From UMGS1696 sp964430105 (GTDB taxonomy: Bacteria > Bacillota > Clostridia > Oscillospirales > CAG-272), in assembly GCA_964430105.1 (NCBI GenBank), contig CAYSEF010000019.1, positions 1 to 38,018 of the forward strand: a DNA stretch of 38,018 nt. The letters are read 5' to 3'. The notes under the pieces were generated by a model, which worked only from the letters and a program-made list of their open reading frames with translations, was not told the origin of the DNA and searched no databases. Below, in pieces: positions 22,314 to 31,890 of this stretch (the first letter of the stretch is position 1; every line of letters starts with the position of its first letter). The translations under genes were made by a program, and so were the position numbers.

Positions 22314-23216
22314 TTATCCTATAAATTCGTGGAAAACAGAATTTTCGGGAATCATGCGATCATCGAAGTGATTACACTCGAATACGGCAATTTTTTCACG
22401 CAATTCGCAGGCTTCGCGAATATATCGACTGTTGTGTGGCACTGTTGCGAGAAGTTCATCTGCTAACGGTGCAATGATAAACGGCTCATAATCGAGGAAC
22501 GAATCGACATACACATCGCAATTTCCTGCATTTGGAAAAATACTTTTTTCTTCGTTATCACGAACGCCTTCCCAAAGATGCAATGTAAATTCTGCAGAGG
22601 CATTTCTGAAACGATGATCACGCACTATACGTCTGAGCAAGCGTATTTCATGCTTTGTCAAAGTTACCCCATTATAGCAAATATCGTCCATAACTGAGAT
22701 AAAAATGCTCTTATATGCGTGAGAAAACATGGCTGTTACTTCCGGATAGACCGCCTGAATCCCTTCATACACATATATATCGCGTTCATGAGGATAATAT
22801 TCATTATATCCGACACGCGAAGTTTCAAGAAAGCTGTACTGTGGCAGAAGTGCTTCCCTTCCACCAAGCAATCGAGATGTAACTTTTCCAAGGTATTCGA
22901 GATCTATAGCCTTAACACTGTCGTAATCGGGAGCTTTGCCATCAACTACATTACGCTCTTTTCTGTTCAGAAAGAAATCATCGATAGACAGCATAACGGT
23001 ATTTCGTCCCGCATCGGAGATACGCTCGGTAAGCTTTTTTGCAGTTGTAGTTTTGCCGGAGCAGGTTGGGCCTGACAATGCGATTATCTTAGGGTGTGCG
23101 TCTTCAAAAAGCTGTTCAATCACTTCTGTCAGTTCACACTGAAAATTGTTCTCACACAGATTGACATATTTCTGTGCCTCGGCTCTATTGCTTACGTTGC
23201 AGAATAATTCTTTCAT
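22314..23216 (-). CDS. Uridine kinase-like P-loop nucleoside kinase
   Basis: The 300-aa protein has a Walker A loop GPTCSGKTT (49-57), followed by the uridine kinase/phosphoribulokinase pattern: MLSIDDFFLNR, then DYDSVKAIDLEYL, VYEGIQAVYPEV and RLLRRIVRDHRFR. It probably phosphorylates a nucleoside or another small molecule. Clostridial relatives often carry an N-terminal TGS domain that is absent here. Its end lies 20 bp from the spoVB start, so it belongs to the train. The exact substrate is unknown. Confidence 0.85.
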   Translation of the reverse strand: MKELFCNVSNRAEAQKYVNLCENNFQCELTEVIEQLFEDAHPKIIALSGPTCSGKTTTAKKLTERISDAGRNTVMLSIDDFFLNRKERNVVDGKAPDYDSVKAIDLEYLGKVTSRLLGGREALLPQYSFLETSRVGYNEYYPHERDIYVYEGIQAVYPEVTAMFSHAYKSIFISVMDDICYNGVTLTKHEIRLLRRIVRDHRFRNASAEFTLHLWEGVRDNEEKSIFPNAGNCDVYVDSFLDYEPFIIAPLADELLATVPHNSRYIREACELREKIAVFECNHFDDRMIPENSVFHEFIG

Positions 23217-23250
23217 AGCACCCTACCTTTCTGTTCAGCACGGCGGTTAC

Positions 23251-24729
23251 TTATTTTGCAAAAAAATCTACAGCCAATTCTCTAAGTGTCTTAATTCGTT
23301 CTTCACCGCCATCATCTAAGTATTCATACGGATATTTTGGCTGGAAAAATCTCTCTATCTGTATATGTCCGTTTTTGTCCGGCAGAGATACCAGCTTTGT
23401 TACGGAAGATGCGCCTGCTGCAAAAATAGTCTGCACTTCTTCCATCATATAAACATTATAAAGTCCTTCGTGACCGGGTTTAGCATAGCCTACATTTTCA
23501 AGATTGCCAACGGTATTTTTCTGTCTGTACATATAGTATGGCAAATATCCTGCTTTAGCGAGAACTTCCTGCGAATAATTAACGCTGTCTGCCGCTATCA
23601 TGGAGCTTCTGTCATACTTTCCCTCAAGTCGGAATTCCGATGATTTTTTAACACTGAATGTATGAACGGTGATATTTTCGGGATCAAGCGAAATCACCTT
23701 ATCGATGGTATTCATGAACGATTCTGTTGTATCATACGGAAGACCTGCGATCAAGTCAACATTTATGTTAGGAATTCCGCTGTTTTTAGCAGTTTCATAA
23801 GCTTTATAGAACATTTCTGTATTATGAGCACGTCCTATTTTTGCTAAAACTTCATCATTGAGCGTTTGTGGATTTACACTTATTCTGTCAACACCATGCT
23901 CTGCGGCAACACGAAGCTTTCCTGCTGTGATAGTATCCGGTCTGCCTGCTTCCAATGTAAATTCTTCAATATCGGAAACGTGTTCACGAACTTTATCGAG
24001 AAGAAATGTCAGTTGCTCCTCATTAAGTATAGTTGGCGTTCCTCCACCTATATAGACAGTTGTTACCTTCATACCGATTTCTCTTATAATCGAGAATATT
24101 CCATCTATATCTCGCGCTAACTGCAACAGATATTCGGGAATGAGCTTTAGAAGTCCCGGAGAAGTATACGACACAAACGAACAATATGCACATCTTGTAG
24201 GACAAAACGGAATACCGATATAAACACTGCATTCACGGCGTTTTTCGTCAGTTATCAGCTTTGCTTCTGCTGATGCAACATCTAACGCCAGCGTTGACTT
24301 TACAGGGTGAACATAATATTCATTAGTCAGGAGAGATGCTGTTTCTTCACGAGAAAATCCCATTTCAAGAATATCAGACACAACTTTAGCCGGTCGAACT
24401 CCTGTAAGTATTCCCCACGGTGGAGTGAATCCGGTGAATTCAACTCCTGCTTTCATGAATGCATCACCTGTTACAATCTTACGCTGTCTATCACGTTCAA
24501 AACGAGATGAATCCCATGCTAAAAATGCAGTAGAATGCACTGATTTTTCGCCCTGCGACAAGGTTACATCAGCAGAAATGCCATCGTCATTTTCAAATAA
24601 ATCAAGCTCTGCACAGAGTGTTTCCTCAGTAAGCTCCTCATTTTCAGGAAATTTAACACCCGGAAAAAAGGTCATGCAAAGCGTCTGTACATAATATGGT
24701 TTTATATTTCCGTTAATTTTAAGTATCAT
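23251..24729 (-). CDS. hemZ: HemZ-type radical SAM coproporphyrinogen dehydrogenase-like protein
   Basis: Radical SAM enzyme of the HemN/HemZ group. The 492-aa protein has an extra N-terminal domain (about 1-160, with FTPPWGILTGVRPAKV typical of HemZ) before the 4Fe-4S cysteines C176, C180 and C183 in CPTRCAYC. The SAM-binding GGGTPT and the HemN pattern VDRISVNPQTLND follow. Whether it truly oxidises coproporphyrinogen is doubtful for this subfamily, since some members are heme-binding or have other roles. Its ATG overlaps the dtd stop (ATGA), so the two are coupled. Confidence 0.9.
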   Translation of the reverse strand: MILKINGNIKPYYVQTLCMTFFPGVKFPENEELTEETLCAELDLFENDDGISADVTLSQGEKSVHSTAFLAWDSSRFERDRQRKIVTGDAFMKAGVEFTGFTPPWGILTGVRPAKVVSDILEMGFSREETASLLTNEYYVHPVKSTLALDVASAEAKLITDEKRRECSVYIGIPFCPTRCAYCSFVSYTSPGLLKLIPEYLLQLARDIDGIFSIIREIGMKVTTVYIGGGTPTILNEEQLTFLLDKVREHVSDIEEFTLEAGRPDTITAGKLRVAAEHGVDRISVNPQTLNDEVLAKIGRAHNTEMFYKAYETAKNSGIPNINVDLIAGLPYDTTESFMNTIDKVISLDPENITVHTFSVKKSSEFRLEGKYDRSSMIAADSVNYSQEVLAKAGYLPYYMYRQKNTVGNLENVGYAKPGHEGLYNVYMMEEVQTIFAAGASSVTKLVSLPDKNGHIQIERFFQPKYPYEYLDDGGEERIKTLRELAVDFFAK

Positions 24730-25196
24730 TTTGAATTTTTAGGTTGTCTTAATACAGCCGAGTCCATTGGAATGGTAACGGGGCCGTCATTTATTATTGA
24801 AACTTTCATATCCGCACCAAATTTTCCGTGAGAAACCTTATCGGTGTACTTGCTTATATGCTCGATAAAGAACTCATAAAGCTTTTCAGCGGTTGCAGGG
24901 TCAGCGGAATTCATATAATCGGGGCGATTTCCCTTGCGATATGATGCAAGAAGTGTAAAGTTTGATACAACTATTATACCGCCCTCAACATCCGTTACGG
25001 AAAGATTCATTTTATCATTTTCATCAGAGAAAATACGCAGCTTTGCAATTTTGTCTGCCAAAAGTGTTGCGTCAAGCTCCTCATCTCCCTGAGCTACGCC
25101 AAGAAGAACGAGAAGTCCTTTTCCGTCACATTCTGCAATGATACGGTTATCAACTGTAACACGTCCTTCCGATATGCGTTGTACTACTGCTATCAT
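24726..25196 (-). CDS. dtd: D-aminoacyl-tRNA deacylase
   Basis: Removes D-amino acids (and glycine from tRNA-Ala) from mischarged tRNAs. The 156-aa protein begins MIAVVQRISEGRVTV. It carries the two active-site stretches: SNFTLLA, where SQFTL is usual, and NDGPVTIPMD. The Gln-to-Asn change in the first motif is conservative but worth noting. It follows rsh, as in many Firmicutes. Confidence 0.95.
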   Translation of the reverse strand: MIAVVQRISEGRVTVDNRIIAECDGKGLLVLLGVAQGDEELDATLLADKIAKLRIFSDENDKMNLSVTDVEGGIIVVSNFTLLASYRKGNRPDYMNSADPATAEKLYEFFIEHISKYTDKVSHGKFGADMKVSIINDGPVTIPMDSAVLRQPKNSK

Positions 25197-25247
25197 TTGA
25201 TTTTTCCTTTTTTTGATTATGCTTTATTTACAATATTATTATGCCAA

Positions 25248-27488
25248 TCAGGAGAAGCCTCTGACTATGCTGTGAACATGGTTGATATTTTTAAGTCGAG
25301 ACATAATCGAGTTAAAGTGCTCGATATTTTTACATCCTACTGTGAGGTTGATAACAATATCATTAGATGTACGCTTTTGAGTATTGATCGAAAGCAACGA
25401 AACCTTCATTTCAGCAAGAGAATTTGTGATATTTGCAAGGAGCATGAGGTCGTTTTCAGCGTAAATCTGGAGCATTACCTCATAGAGAGCCTTACTGTTG
25501 CTGCCGGCTGTTACTGCATCGGAATCCCACTCTGTATGCACCCATCTTTCTGAAAGCTCCGGATTTTGCTGAGCGTTCTTAACATTAGGACAGTCGCATT
25601 TATGGATTGAAATACCGTATCCTTTGGTAATGAATCCAATGATTTCATCACCCGGGAGAGGATTACAGCACTTAGCAAACTTGACCTCGCAACCATATTC
25701 GCCATCGACAACAATACCGCTGTTTGAGCGAATTTTCTTATTTTTCTGTGTCTGTATCTGCTCTGTAGTTGTAATAACAGGCTGTTCGTCAGGTTTTACA
25801 ACACGTTCGTACTCAGATTTCAGCTTAGATGTAACCTTTGTCATTGCAATACCGTTATAACCAACCGTATTGAAAAGGTCATCTGTATCCTTCATACCAA
25901 GCTTGTGTGCTGCAGAAGTGATAATTTCACTTTTCTGTGCTTCAGTAGGCTTAATGCGATATCCCATAAGGATTCGGTTAAGCTCATCCTGACCGATCTT
26001 GATATTTTCAGGACGTTTTTCCTTCTTAAACCACTGACGAATCTTGGCGCGTGCTTCACTTGTCTTTACAATCTTGAGCCAATCTCGACTGGGGCCTTTT
26101 GCAGACGATGATGTTATTATTTCAACGATATCGCCTGTCTGAGGTGATTTATCTATAGGAGAAATCATACCGTTGATTTTTGCACCGACCATTTTATTTC
26201 CGATTTGGGAATGTATGGAATATGCAAAATCGATAAGGGTTGAGCCGAGCGGAAGTGCAATAACATCGCCCTTAGGAGTAAATACAAATGTTTCATCGCT
26301 GAAAATATCGATTTTGAGTGCGTGCATAAAATCTTCGGAGTCGATAGCACCGGCTTCCGTATCAATAAGCTTTGACACCCATTCGAGCTTTTTGTCGATA
26401 TCTTCCTTACTCTTATCACCGGATTTATATTTCCAATGCGCTGCAACACCATATTCTGCAACGTGGTGCATATCACGCGTTCTTATCTGAACCTCGAAAG
26501 GAATACCGTCACGACCGATAACCGTTGTATGCAGTGACTGATACATATTCGGCTTTGGTGTTGAGATATAGTCCTTGAATCGACCGGGAATACTCTTGAA
26601 CAGCTCATGAATAATACCGAGTGCAGTATAGCATTCAAGCTCTGTGTCAACGATGATACGTATTGCGTAAAAATCGTATATCTCATCAAAGCTCTTATTC
26701 TGGTTGAACATTTTGCGATATATCGAATATACAGTCTTTACTCTGCCTTCAAGAGTGAAGTTTATATGATATTCATTGAGCTTTTCAGACACATATGCAC
26801 GAGTATTTTCAATGAAATTCTTATTCTGACCGTATTTTTTCTCAATATCCGTAGAAACCTCGTTATATCCGATAGGATCGAGGTATGAAAGTGCAAGATT
26901 TTCAAGCTCCTGCTTAATTCTCTGCATACCAAGACGATGTGCGAGAGGAGCATAAACGTGCATTGTTTCAAGCGCAGTAGCTCGGCGTTTTTCTTCTTTT
27001 TTTACGCCAAGTGTACGCATATTATGAAGTCTGTCGCAAAGCTTTATAAAGATAACACGGATATCCTTTGACATTGCAAGGAGCATTTTTCGGATATTCT
27101 CAACACTTTGTTCTTCTTTATCTTCGACATTGATGTTCTTGATCTTTGTAAGACCATCAACAAGCATAGCAACTTCATCTCCGAAAAGAGAGCGTATTGT
27201 TTCGATATTCGTTTTATCGGGGCAATCCTCCACTGTATCATGCAAAAATCCTGCAACTATCGAATCTGTATCGAGTCCGAGAGATGTAACGATTTCCGCT
27301 ACTGCAATGGGATGGCTTATATACGGCTCACCGCTGATACGAAACTGACCCTCATGAAGTCCTTTCGCATAGAGATAAGCACGTTCGATTTTTTCAATAT
27401 CGTAATTTCTTTCACTTTTTGTGATTACTGATAATATGTTTTCAATCTCGGCAAACTGTACCGGATCATATTTTTCTTCATTAGACAT
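25248..27488 (-). CDS. relA: Bifunctional (p)ppGpp synthetase/hydrolase (Rsh)
   Basis: Long RelA/SpoT homologue of the stringent response, about 746 aa. The order is: HD hydrolase domain (about 45-195, with ISHPIAV, FLHDTVED and LCDRLHNMRTL); synthetase domain (about 230-360, GRVKTVYSIYRK and TPKPNMYQSLHTTV); TGS (about 395-455, VFTPKGDVIALPLGSTLIDFAY); zinc-finger/conserved-cysteine region (AKCCNPLPGDEI); and ACT (about 665-746). All parts are present, so both activities are expected. The ATG at 27488 has better SD spacing than the GTG at 27494, which overlaps the recJ stop. Confidence 0.96.
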   Translation of the reverse strand: MSNEEKYDPVQFAEIENILSVITKSERNYDIEKIERAYLYAKGLHEGQFRISGEPYISHPIAVAEIVTSLGLDTDSIVAGFLHDTVEDCPDKTNIETIRSLFGDEVAMLVDGLTKIKNINVEDKEEQSVENIRKMLLAMSKDIRVIFIKLCDRLHNMRTLGVKKEEKRRATALETMHVYAPLAHRLGMQRIKQELENLALSYLDPIGYNEVSTDIEKKYGQNKNFIENTRAYVSEKLNEYHINFTLEGRVKTVYSIYRKMFNQNKSFDEIYDFYAIRIIVDTELECYTALGIIHELFKSIPGRFKDYISTPKPNMYQSLHTTVIGRDGIPFEVQIRTRDMHHVAEYGVAAHWKYKSGDKSKEDIDKKLEWVSKLIDTEAGAIDSEDFMHALKIDIFSDETFVFTPKGDVIALPLGSTLIDFAYSIHSQIGNKMVGAKINGMISPIDKSPQTGDIVEIITSSSAKGPSRDWLKIVKTSEARAKIRQWFKKEKRPENIKIGQDELNRILMGYRIKPTEAQKSEIITSAAHKLGMKDTDDLFNTVGYNGIAMTKVTSKLKSEYERVVKPDEQPVITTTEQIQTQKNKKIRSNSGIVVDGEYGCEVKFAKCCNPLPGDEIIGFITKGYGISIHKCDCPNVKNAQQNPELSERWVHTEWDSDAVTAGSNSKALYEVMLQIYAENDLMLLANITNSLAEMKVSLLSINTQKRTSNDIVINLTVGCKNIEHFNSIMSRLKNINHVHSIVRGFS

Positions 27489-27490
27489 AG

Positions 27491-29680
27491 TCACATCTTC
27501 TGACCGAAGTCAGCCTTTAATTTTCTATAAATATTGGATTTTTCGAGATTTGTTTTATTATGCTGATAAATATATCTGAAAGCATAAATTTCGGGATCAT
27601 CATCGAGCTTTTTTACGTCAAGCAAATTAAGCTCACGGAAGGTCATGAGAATAAATTTCAGCTTCACATAACCGATTTTCACACCGCTATTTCTCAGCAA
27701 ATGCTGTAATGCACGAATACTGAACATTTCATGCTCAACTCGAAGTTCCCTTCTGAGAGAGCTGTATACTGCGGCAAAATCATTTCGTGTAGGTACAAGC
27801 TCATCCGCTGAAGTATCATCAAGACCTATATCATGCGGTTTCATTCCCTGTTTTATTTTATCGTACAGTTCCCTCTCGGCACATTCATTATCAAATTGCG
27901 ACTGAGTGAGGCGTACATCCTTAACAATCATTTGCAAATTACGCTGATTCTGATATTCATTGATATCAAGTGTAAACAGCACATCAACAGCATCACCGGG
28001 ATAAATATCAAGATCTGTGAGTGTTTGTCTAAAGCACATCGCACTGATAAAAGTACCATCAACATTGACAGTAAGTCGAGTATGCTTTCCTCCGCCTACA
28101 AGTGCTGTATCATACAAAAGTACATTTCTCAGCACAAACACAGGCACCGGATTTGACACGCCATAGGGTTCAAGATAATAAAGCTCATTCGCCTGCTGCA
28201 TAGTGATATCAGCCGCTTCAAGCTCACATTCTGCTTCAAGTGTGGTTTTTCTATCTGCATCCTTGAGGCATTTTCTCGCACATTCATTGATTCGTATGCG
28301 AAACTCATCAAGGTTTTCACGCTTTATTGACAGACCTGCTGCAAGCTCATGTCCACCATATTTTTCGAGAAGGTCAGAACATTCTCCAAGAGTTTCAACA
28401 AGGTTCATACCTTTTATGCTTCTACCCGAGCCTTTACCGATATCATCTTCATTTTGCCCTTCACCGGAGCCTTCAAATGATATAAGTATCGAAGGAGTAC
28501 CGTATTTTTCCGTAATTCTCGATGCAACGATACCGATTATGCCGTGATGCCATGTTTCATCATCAAGCACTATAACCGGATCGTTTTCAAAATCATGATC
28601 TGCCGCTATCTGAGCGTATGCCTGTTCGATTATCTTATTCTCTTCAGCCTGACGTTCACGGTTGATATCGCAAAGCTGTTTTGCTATTGGTGCCGCAGTT
28701 TCACAATCATCAGCAAGGAACAGTTCAACTGCCAGAGAAGCATCACGAATACGACCTGCCGCATTGATACGCGGAGCAATGGTATATCCTATAAAGGATG
28801 CTGTTATCTTCTTTTTTGTATTATATTTTGACTCAGTGCGTGTTGCGTCGATAAGCTCAATAAGTCCGGGGCGATCTGTATTTTCAATAAGTGAAAGGCC
28901 ATAGCTTACGATAAGTCTGTTTTCATCACGAATAGGCATAACGTCAGCCACAGTACCGATAGCAATAAGGTCGCCATACTGCTTAGAAACATTTCTAACG
29001 CAGTTCACCATTGATTCATCGGGATTCAGAACGGATTCCAATGCACAGAGAAGCTTGAATACCACTCCAACACCGGCAAGCTCCTTAAATGAATAAGGGC
29101 AATCGTGGCGTCTTGGATTCACTACAGCTTCAGCTTCCGGAATTTCCGCATGACATTCGTGGTGGTCGGTAATAATAAGGCTCATTCCAAGCTCATGTGC
29201 TATTTTAGCTTCTTCGACTGCTGTAATGCCTGTGTCAACTGTTATTATAAGATTACAGCCATTATCCGCAAGCTTTCGTACAGCCCCTTCCGACATACCA
29301 TAGCCTTCACCGGAACGGCATGGAATATAGTACGATACATCTGCACCCTGCGATTTCAAATAAAGATACAGACTGCTGACAGAAGTAACGCCATCTACGT
29401 CATAATCGCCAAATATTGTGATTTTTTCTTCGTTTTCGATAGCCTCGATAATTCTGCACGTTGCTTTATCCATGTCCTTCATTATAAAGGGGTCATGGAG
29501 CTGTTCTTCCTCCTTTGCAAGGAAAGATCTTGCATCTGCCGCCGACAAGCATCCTCTGTTATACAGAAGCTGTGCCGTTGGACGAGCTATTCCAAGTTCT
29601 TTTGCAATCTCACACACTATCAGGTTATCGCACATCTGTTCATGTGATGCAGCGACGACCCACTTATTCTTATACTGCAT
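27491..29680 (-). CDS. recJ: Single-stranded-DNA-specific exonuclease RecJ
   Basis: 5'-3' ssDNA exonuclease of the DHH superfamily, acting in recombination and mismatch repair. The 729-aa protein has motif I FGDYDVDGVTS, motif II ITVDTGI, the DHH motif ITDHHE, and the DHHA1 part HHGIIGIVASRITE plus GSGRS. An OB-fold region follows, then a C-terminal extension typical of Firmicutes. The stop codon overlaps the start region of rsh, so the two are coupled. The usual clostridial apt gene between recJ and relA is missing. Confidence 0.95.
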   Translation of the reverse strand: MQYKNKWVVAASHEQMCDNLIVCEIAKELGIARPTAQLLYNRGCLSAADARSFLAKEEEQLHDPFIMKDMDKATCRIIEAIENEEKITIFGDYDVDGVTSVSSLYLYLKSQGADVSYYIPCRSGEGYGMSEGAVRKLADNGCNLIITVDTGITAVEEAKIAHELGMSLIITDHHECHAEIPEAEAVVNPRRHDCPYSFKELAGVGVVFKLLCALESVLNPDESMVNCVRNVSKQYGDLIAIGTVADVMPIRDENRLIVSYGLSLIENTDRPGLIELIDATRTESKYNTKKKITASFIGYTIAPRINAAGRIRDASLAVELFLADDCETAAPIAKQLCDINRERQAEENKIIEQAYAQIAADHDFENDPVIVLDDETWHHGIIGIVASRITEKYGTPSILISFEGSGEGQNEDDIGKGSGRSIKGMNLVETLGECSDLLEKYGGHELAAGLSIKRENLDEFRIRINECARKCLKDADRKTTLEAECELEAADITMQQANELYYLEPYGVSNPVPVFVLRNVLLYDTALVGGGKHTRLTVNVDGTFISAMCFRQTLTDLDIYPGDAVDVLFTLDINEYQNQRNLQMIVKDVRLTQSQFDNECAERELYDKIKQGMKPHDIGLDDTSADELVPTRNDFAAVYSSLRRELRVEHEMFSIRALQHLLRNSGVKIGYVKLKFILMTFRELNLLDVKKLDDDPEIYAFRYIYQHNKTNLEKSNIYRKLKADFGQKM

Positions 29681-29786
29681 TCGTTCTACTCTCGCTTATA
29701 TTTTTATTAATATTATTTTCTTAATTATACGGAACACCGAAACCATCTCACTGTCAGGTATAATACTTAAAAATACTTCTTTCGCT

Positions 29787-30221
29787 TTATTCGTCAATTC
29801 TCTTTATTATTTTGATATCCGGTGTTTTTTTAGCTATTCTTCTGTCGATAACTGCAATCAAAACATAAGTCAACACAAAGCCAATAACTCCGATAGCCAC
29901 TTGTTTTCCGTCATTTACTGTCATTTTCCCGGCTATAGTATAAAAAAGTGCAAAAACAATGATAGGCAGCAAAAATACAAGAGTTGCATAGCCGAGAACC
30001 TTTTTACTTTCAGTTTCAACTTCTACAGTATCGCCTTTTTTTGCACCTATCCTGTTTTCTGCTTTAGCTTTCATTTTACCACTATTTGACATTATCCCGG
30101 ACATTTCGCAGTGATGGTTGCATCCGTTGTTTTTCTCACATCCATCGCACATGGTGGAGCGACTCACCTCTATAAGCGCTATATTTCCATCTGTTTCCAA
30201 AACAACTGCTTTTTGACGCAT
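29787..30221 (-). CDS. rseC: RseC/MucC-family membrane protein
   Basis: The 144-aa protein has an N-terminal cysteine-rich part with C25, C28, C34 and C38 in MCDGCEKNNGCNHHC. Two TM segments follow (about 77-96 and 105-125). RseC proteins accompany Rnf/SoxR-reducing systems and may handle Fe-S or redox signals; no rnf gene is in view here. A longer frame from TTG 30248 is possible, but the AGGAG ribosome binding site points to one of two adjacent ATG codons (30224 or 30221). Confidence 0.82.
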   Translation of the reverse strand: MRQKAVVLETDGNIALIEVSRSTMCDGCEKNNGCNHHCEMSGIMSNSGKMKAKAENRIGAKKGDTVEVETESKKVLGYATLVFLLPIIVFALFYTIAGKMTVNDGKQVAIGVIGFVLTYVLIAVIDRRIAKKTPDIKIIKRIDE

Positions 30222-30293
30222 CATACTCTCCTGTTCTGATTCGCTCAATGTGGATTCACGCCGGGATGGCGATTTTTCGATTGGCTGAATAAT

Positions 30294-31883
30294 TTACACC
30301 TGAGGTGCATACTTTTCGATAATTTTTGATGCGACACGAATACCATCAACTGCCGCACTCACTATTCCGCCCGCATAACCTGCACCTTCACCACAAGGAT
30401 ATATATCATTGTGTCCGACTGCTGTACAATCCTCAGTACGCAATACTCTTACAGGTGCGGAGGTTCTTGTTTCAACTCCTGTCAAGGGCACACAGCTTTC
30501 ATCATAGCCCTTTATCTTTTTACCGAAATTTGCAAGACCGTTTTTCAGCATTTCCACTACAAACGGGGGGAATATTTTATTGAAATCGCACGGTTTTACG
30601 TTACCGTCACGATATGTTGGGATTATCTTCGACGGCTCAGAGCCATATTTATCGTTCAAGAGATCACCGACAGTCTGCATCGGGGCTGTATAATTCATAC
30701 CGCCCTCGACAAATGCCGCTCTCTCCAATTTACGCTGAAATTCTATCGCTTCACGAGGATCATTGCCATAATCAGAAGGATGAACCGAAACGCATACTGC
30801 CGCATTAGCATTTCTTCCATCTCTGGCACGAGTGCTCATACCATTTGTTACCACTCCGCCTTCTTCACTGGCTGATGGAACGACTGTACCGCCCGGACAC
30901 ATACAGAAAGTATAGCATCCTCTCTCACCCTGACGATACGAAAGCTGATATTCTGCATGACCAAGTGCCACATCACCGGCATGATCATGAAACATTGCTT
31001 TATCAATATCCGACTGCAAATGTTCAGCACGCACACCTACAGAAAACGGCTTTGGCTCTACCATAAAGCCTGAATTCATCAATTCTGCATAGGTATCACG
31101 TGCACTATGTCCTGTTGCAAGTATAAGTGCGCTATATTCGATCTTATCGCCATTTACAGACAAGCAACCGTTGCCAATATTCTCTGCTTTAGCAAGATAT
31201 CTTATCTCACCGCCAAGCTCTGTTATCTTTTCGTCTGCCTTACGAATAACCTCACGCAGGATATCCGTTCCAATATGCGGTTTTGCTTTATAAAGAATAT
31301 CCTCCGGCGCACCAAGCTCACACAATATTCGCAAAACATACGCAATAAGGGGATCATTTATTCTTGTTGTCAACTTTCCGTCCGAAAAAGTACCTGCACC
31401 GCCTGCACCAAACTGTATATTTGTGCTTGTATCAAGTATGCCTTCGCTGATAAACTTGTCTACAGCACGAACTCTTTCGTCAACGGAAGCGCCACGCTCA
31501 AGTATAAGCGGTCTATATCCATATTCTGCAAGAAGAAGTCCCGCAAAAATACCGGCAGGGCCAAAGCCTACGATAACCGGACGCTTTTCAAGCTTTTCTG
31601 TGCCTATTTTTATCTCAAGCTCAGGCTCTGAGAACTGCTTAAAAGCTGAATCACGCAATGCCCTGTCAGAACACTCAACTTCAGCGTAAACAGTGTACAC
31701 AAACGATATCTCACGTCTGGCATCTATTGATTTTTTTGAAATCTGCAAATTGGTTGGATGTGCGCCTGTTTTTTTATATATGAGTGTTTCTGCCTTACCG
31801 ACAGCTTCAGCATCAAAATCGGATTTGCCTTCACGATACTGCACTCTTATGTCATTTATCTGAATTCGTTTTATCTTACTCAT
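30294..31883 (-). CDS. FAD-dependent oxidoreductase (COG2509 type)
   Basis: The 529-aa protein has an N-terminal alpha/beta domain (about 1-95) that precedes the FAD fold. The dinucleotide loop is VIVGFGPAGIFAGLLLAEYG (about 103-122), and then come GAGGAGTFSDGKLTTR and LATGHSARD. The C-terminal YPCGEGAGYAGGIVSAAVDG closes the FAD site. This family is widespread in Clostridia with no settled substrate. It lies 7 bp after cdaR and is probably co-transcribed. Confidence 0.9.
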   Translation of the reverse strand: MSKIKRIQINDIRVQYREGKSDFDAEAVGKAETLIYKKTGAHPTNLQISKKSIDARREISFVYTVYAEVECSDRALRDSAFKQFSEPELEIKIGTEKLEKRPVIVGFGPAGIFAGLLLAEYGYRPLILERGASVDERVRAVDKFISEGILDTSTNIQFGAGGAGTFSDGKLTTRINDPLIAYVLRILCELGAPEDILYKAKPHIGTDILREVIRKADEKITELGGEIRYLAKAENIGNGCLSVNGDKIEYSALILATGHSARDTYAELMNSGFMVEPKPFSVGVRAEHLQSDIDKAMFHDHAGDVALGHAEYQLSYRQGERGCYTFCMCPGGTVVPSASEEGGVVTNGMSTRARDGRNANAAVCVSVHPSDYGNDPREAIEFQRKLERAAFVEGGMNYTAPMQTVGDLLNDKYGSEPSKIIPTYRDGNVKPCDFNKIFPPFVVEMLKNGLANFGKKIKGYDESCVPLTGVETRTSAPVRVLRTEDCTAVGHNDIYPCGEGAGYAGGIVSAAVDGIRVASKIIEKYAPQV

Positions 31884-31890
31884 TTTATCT

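Noticed and set aside
29105..30089. Two long plus-strand frames opposite recJ and rseC
   Set aside because: Antisense shadows across two real genes, without ribosome binding site or recognizable domains.
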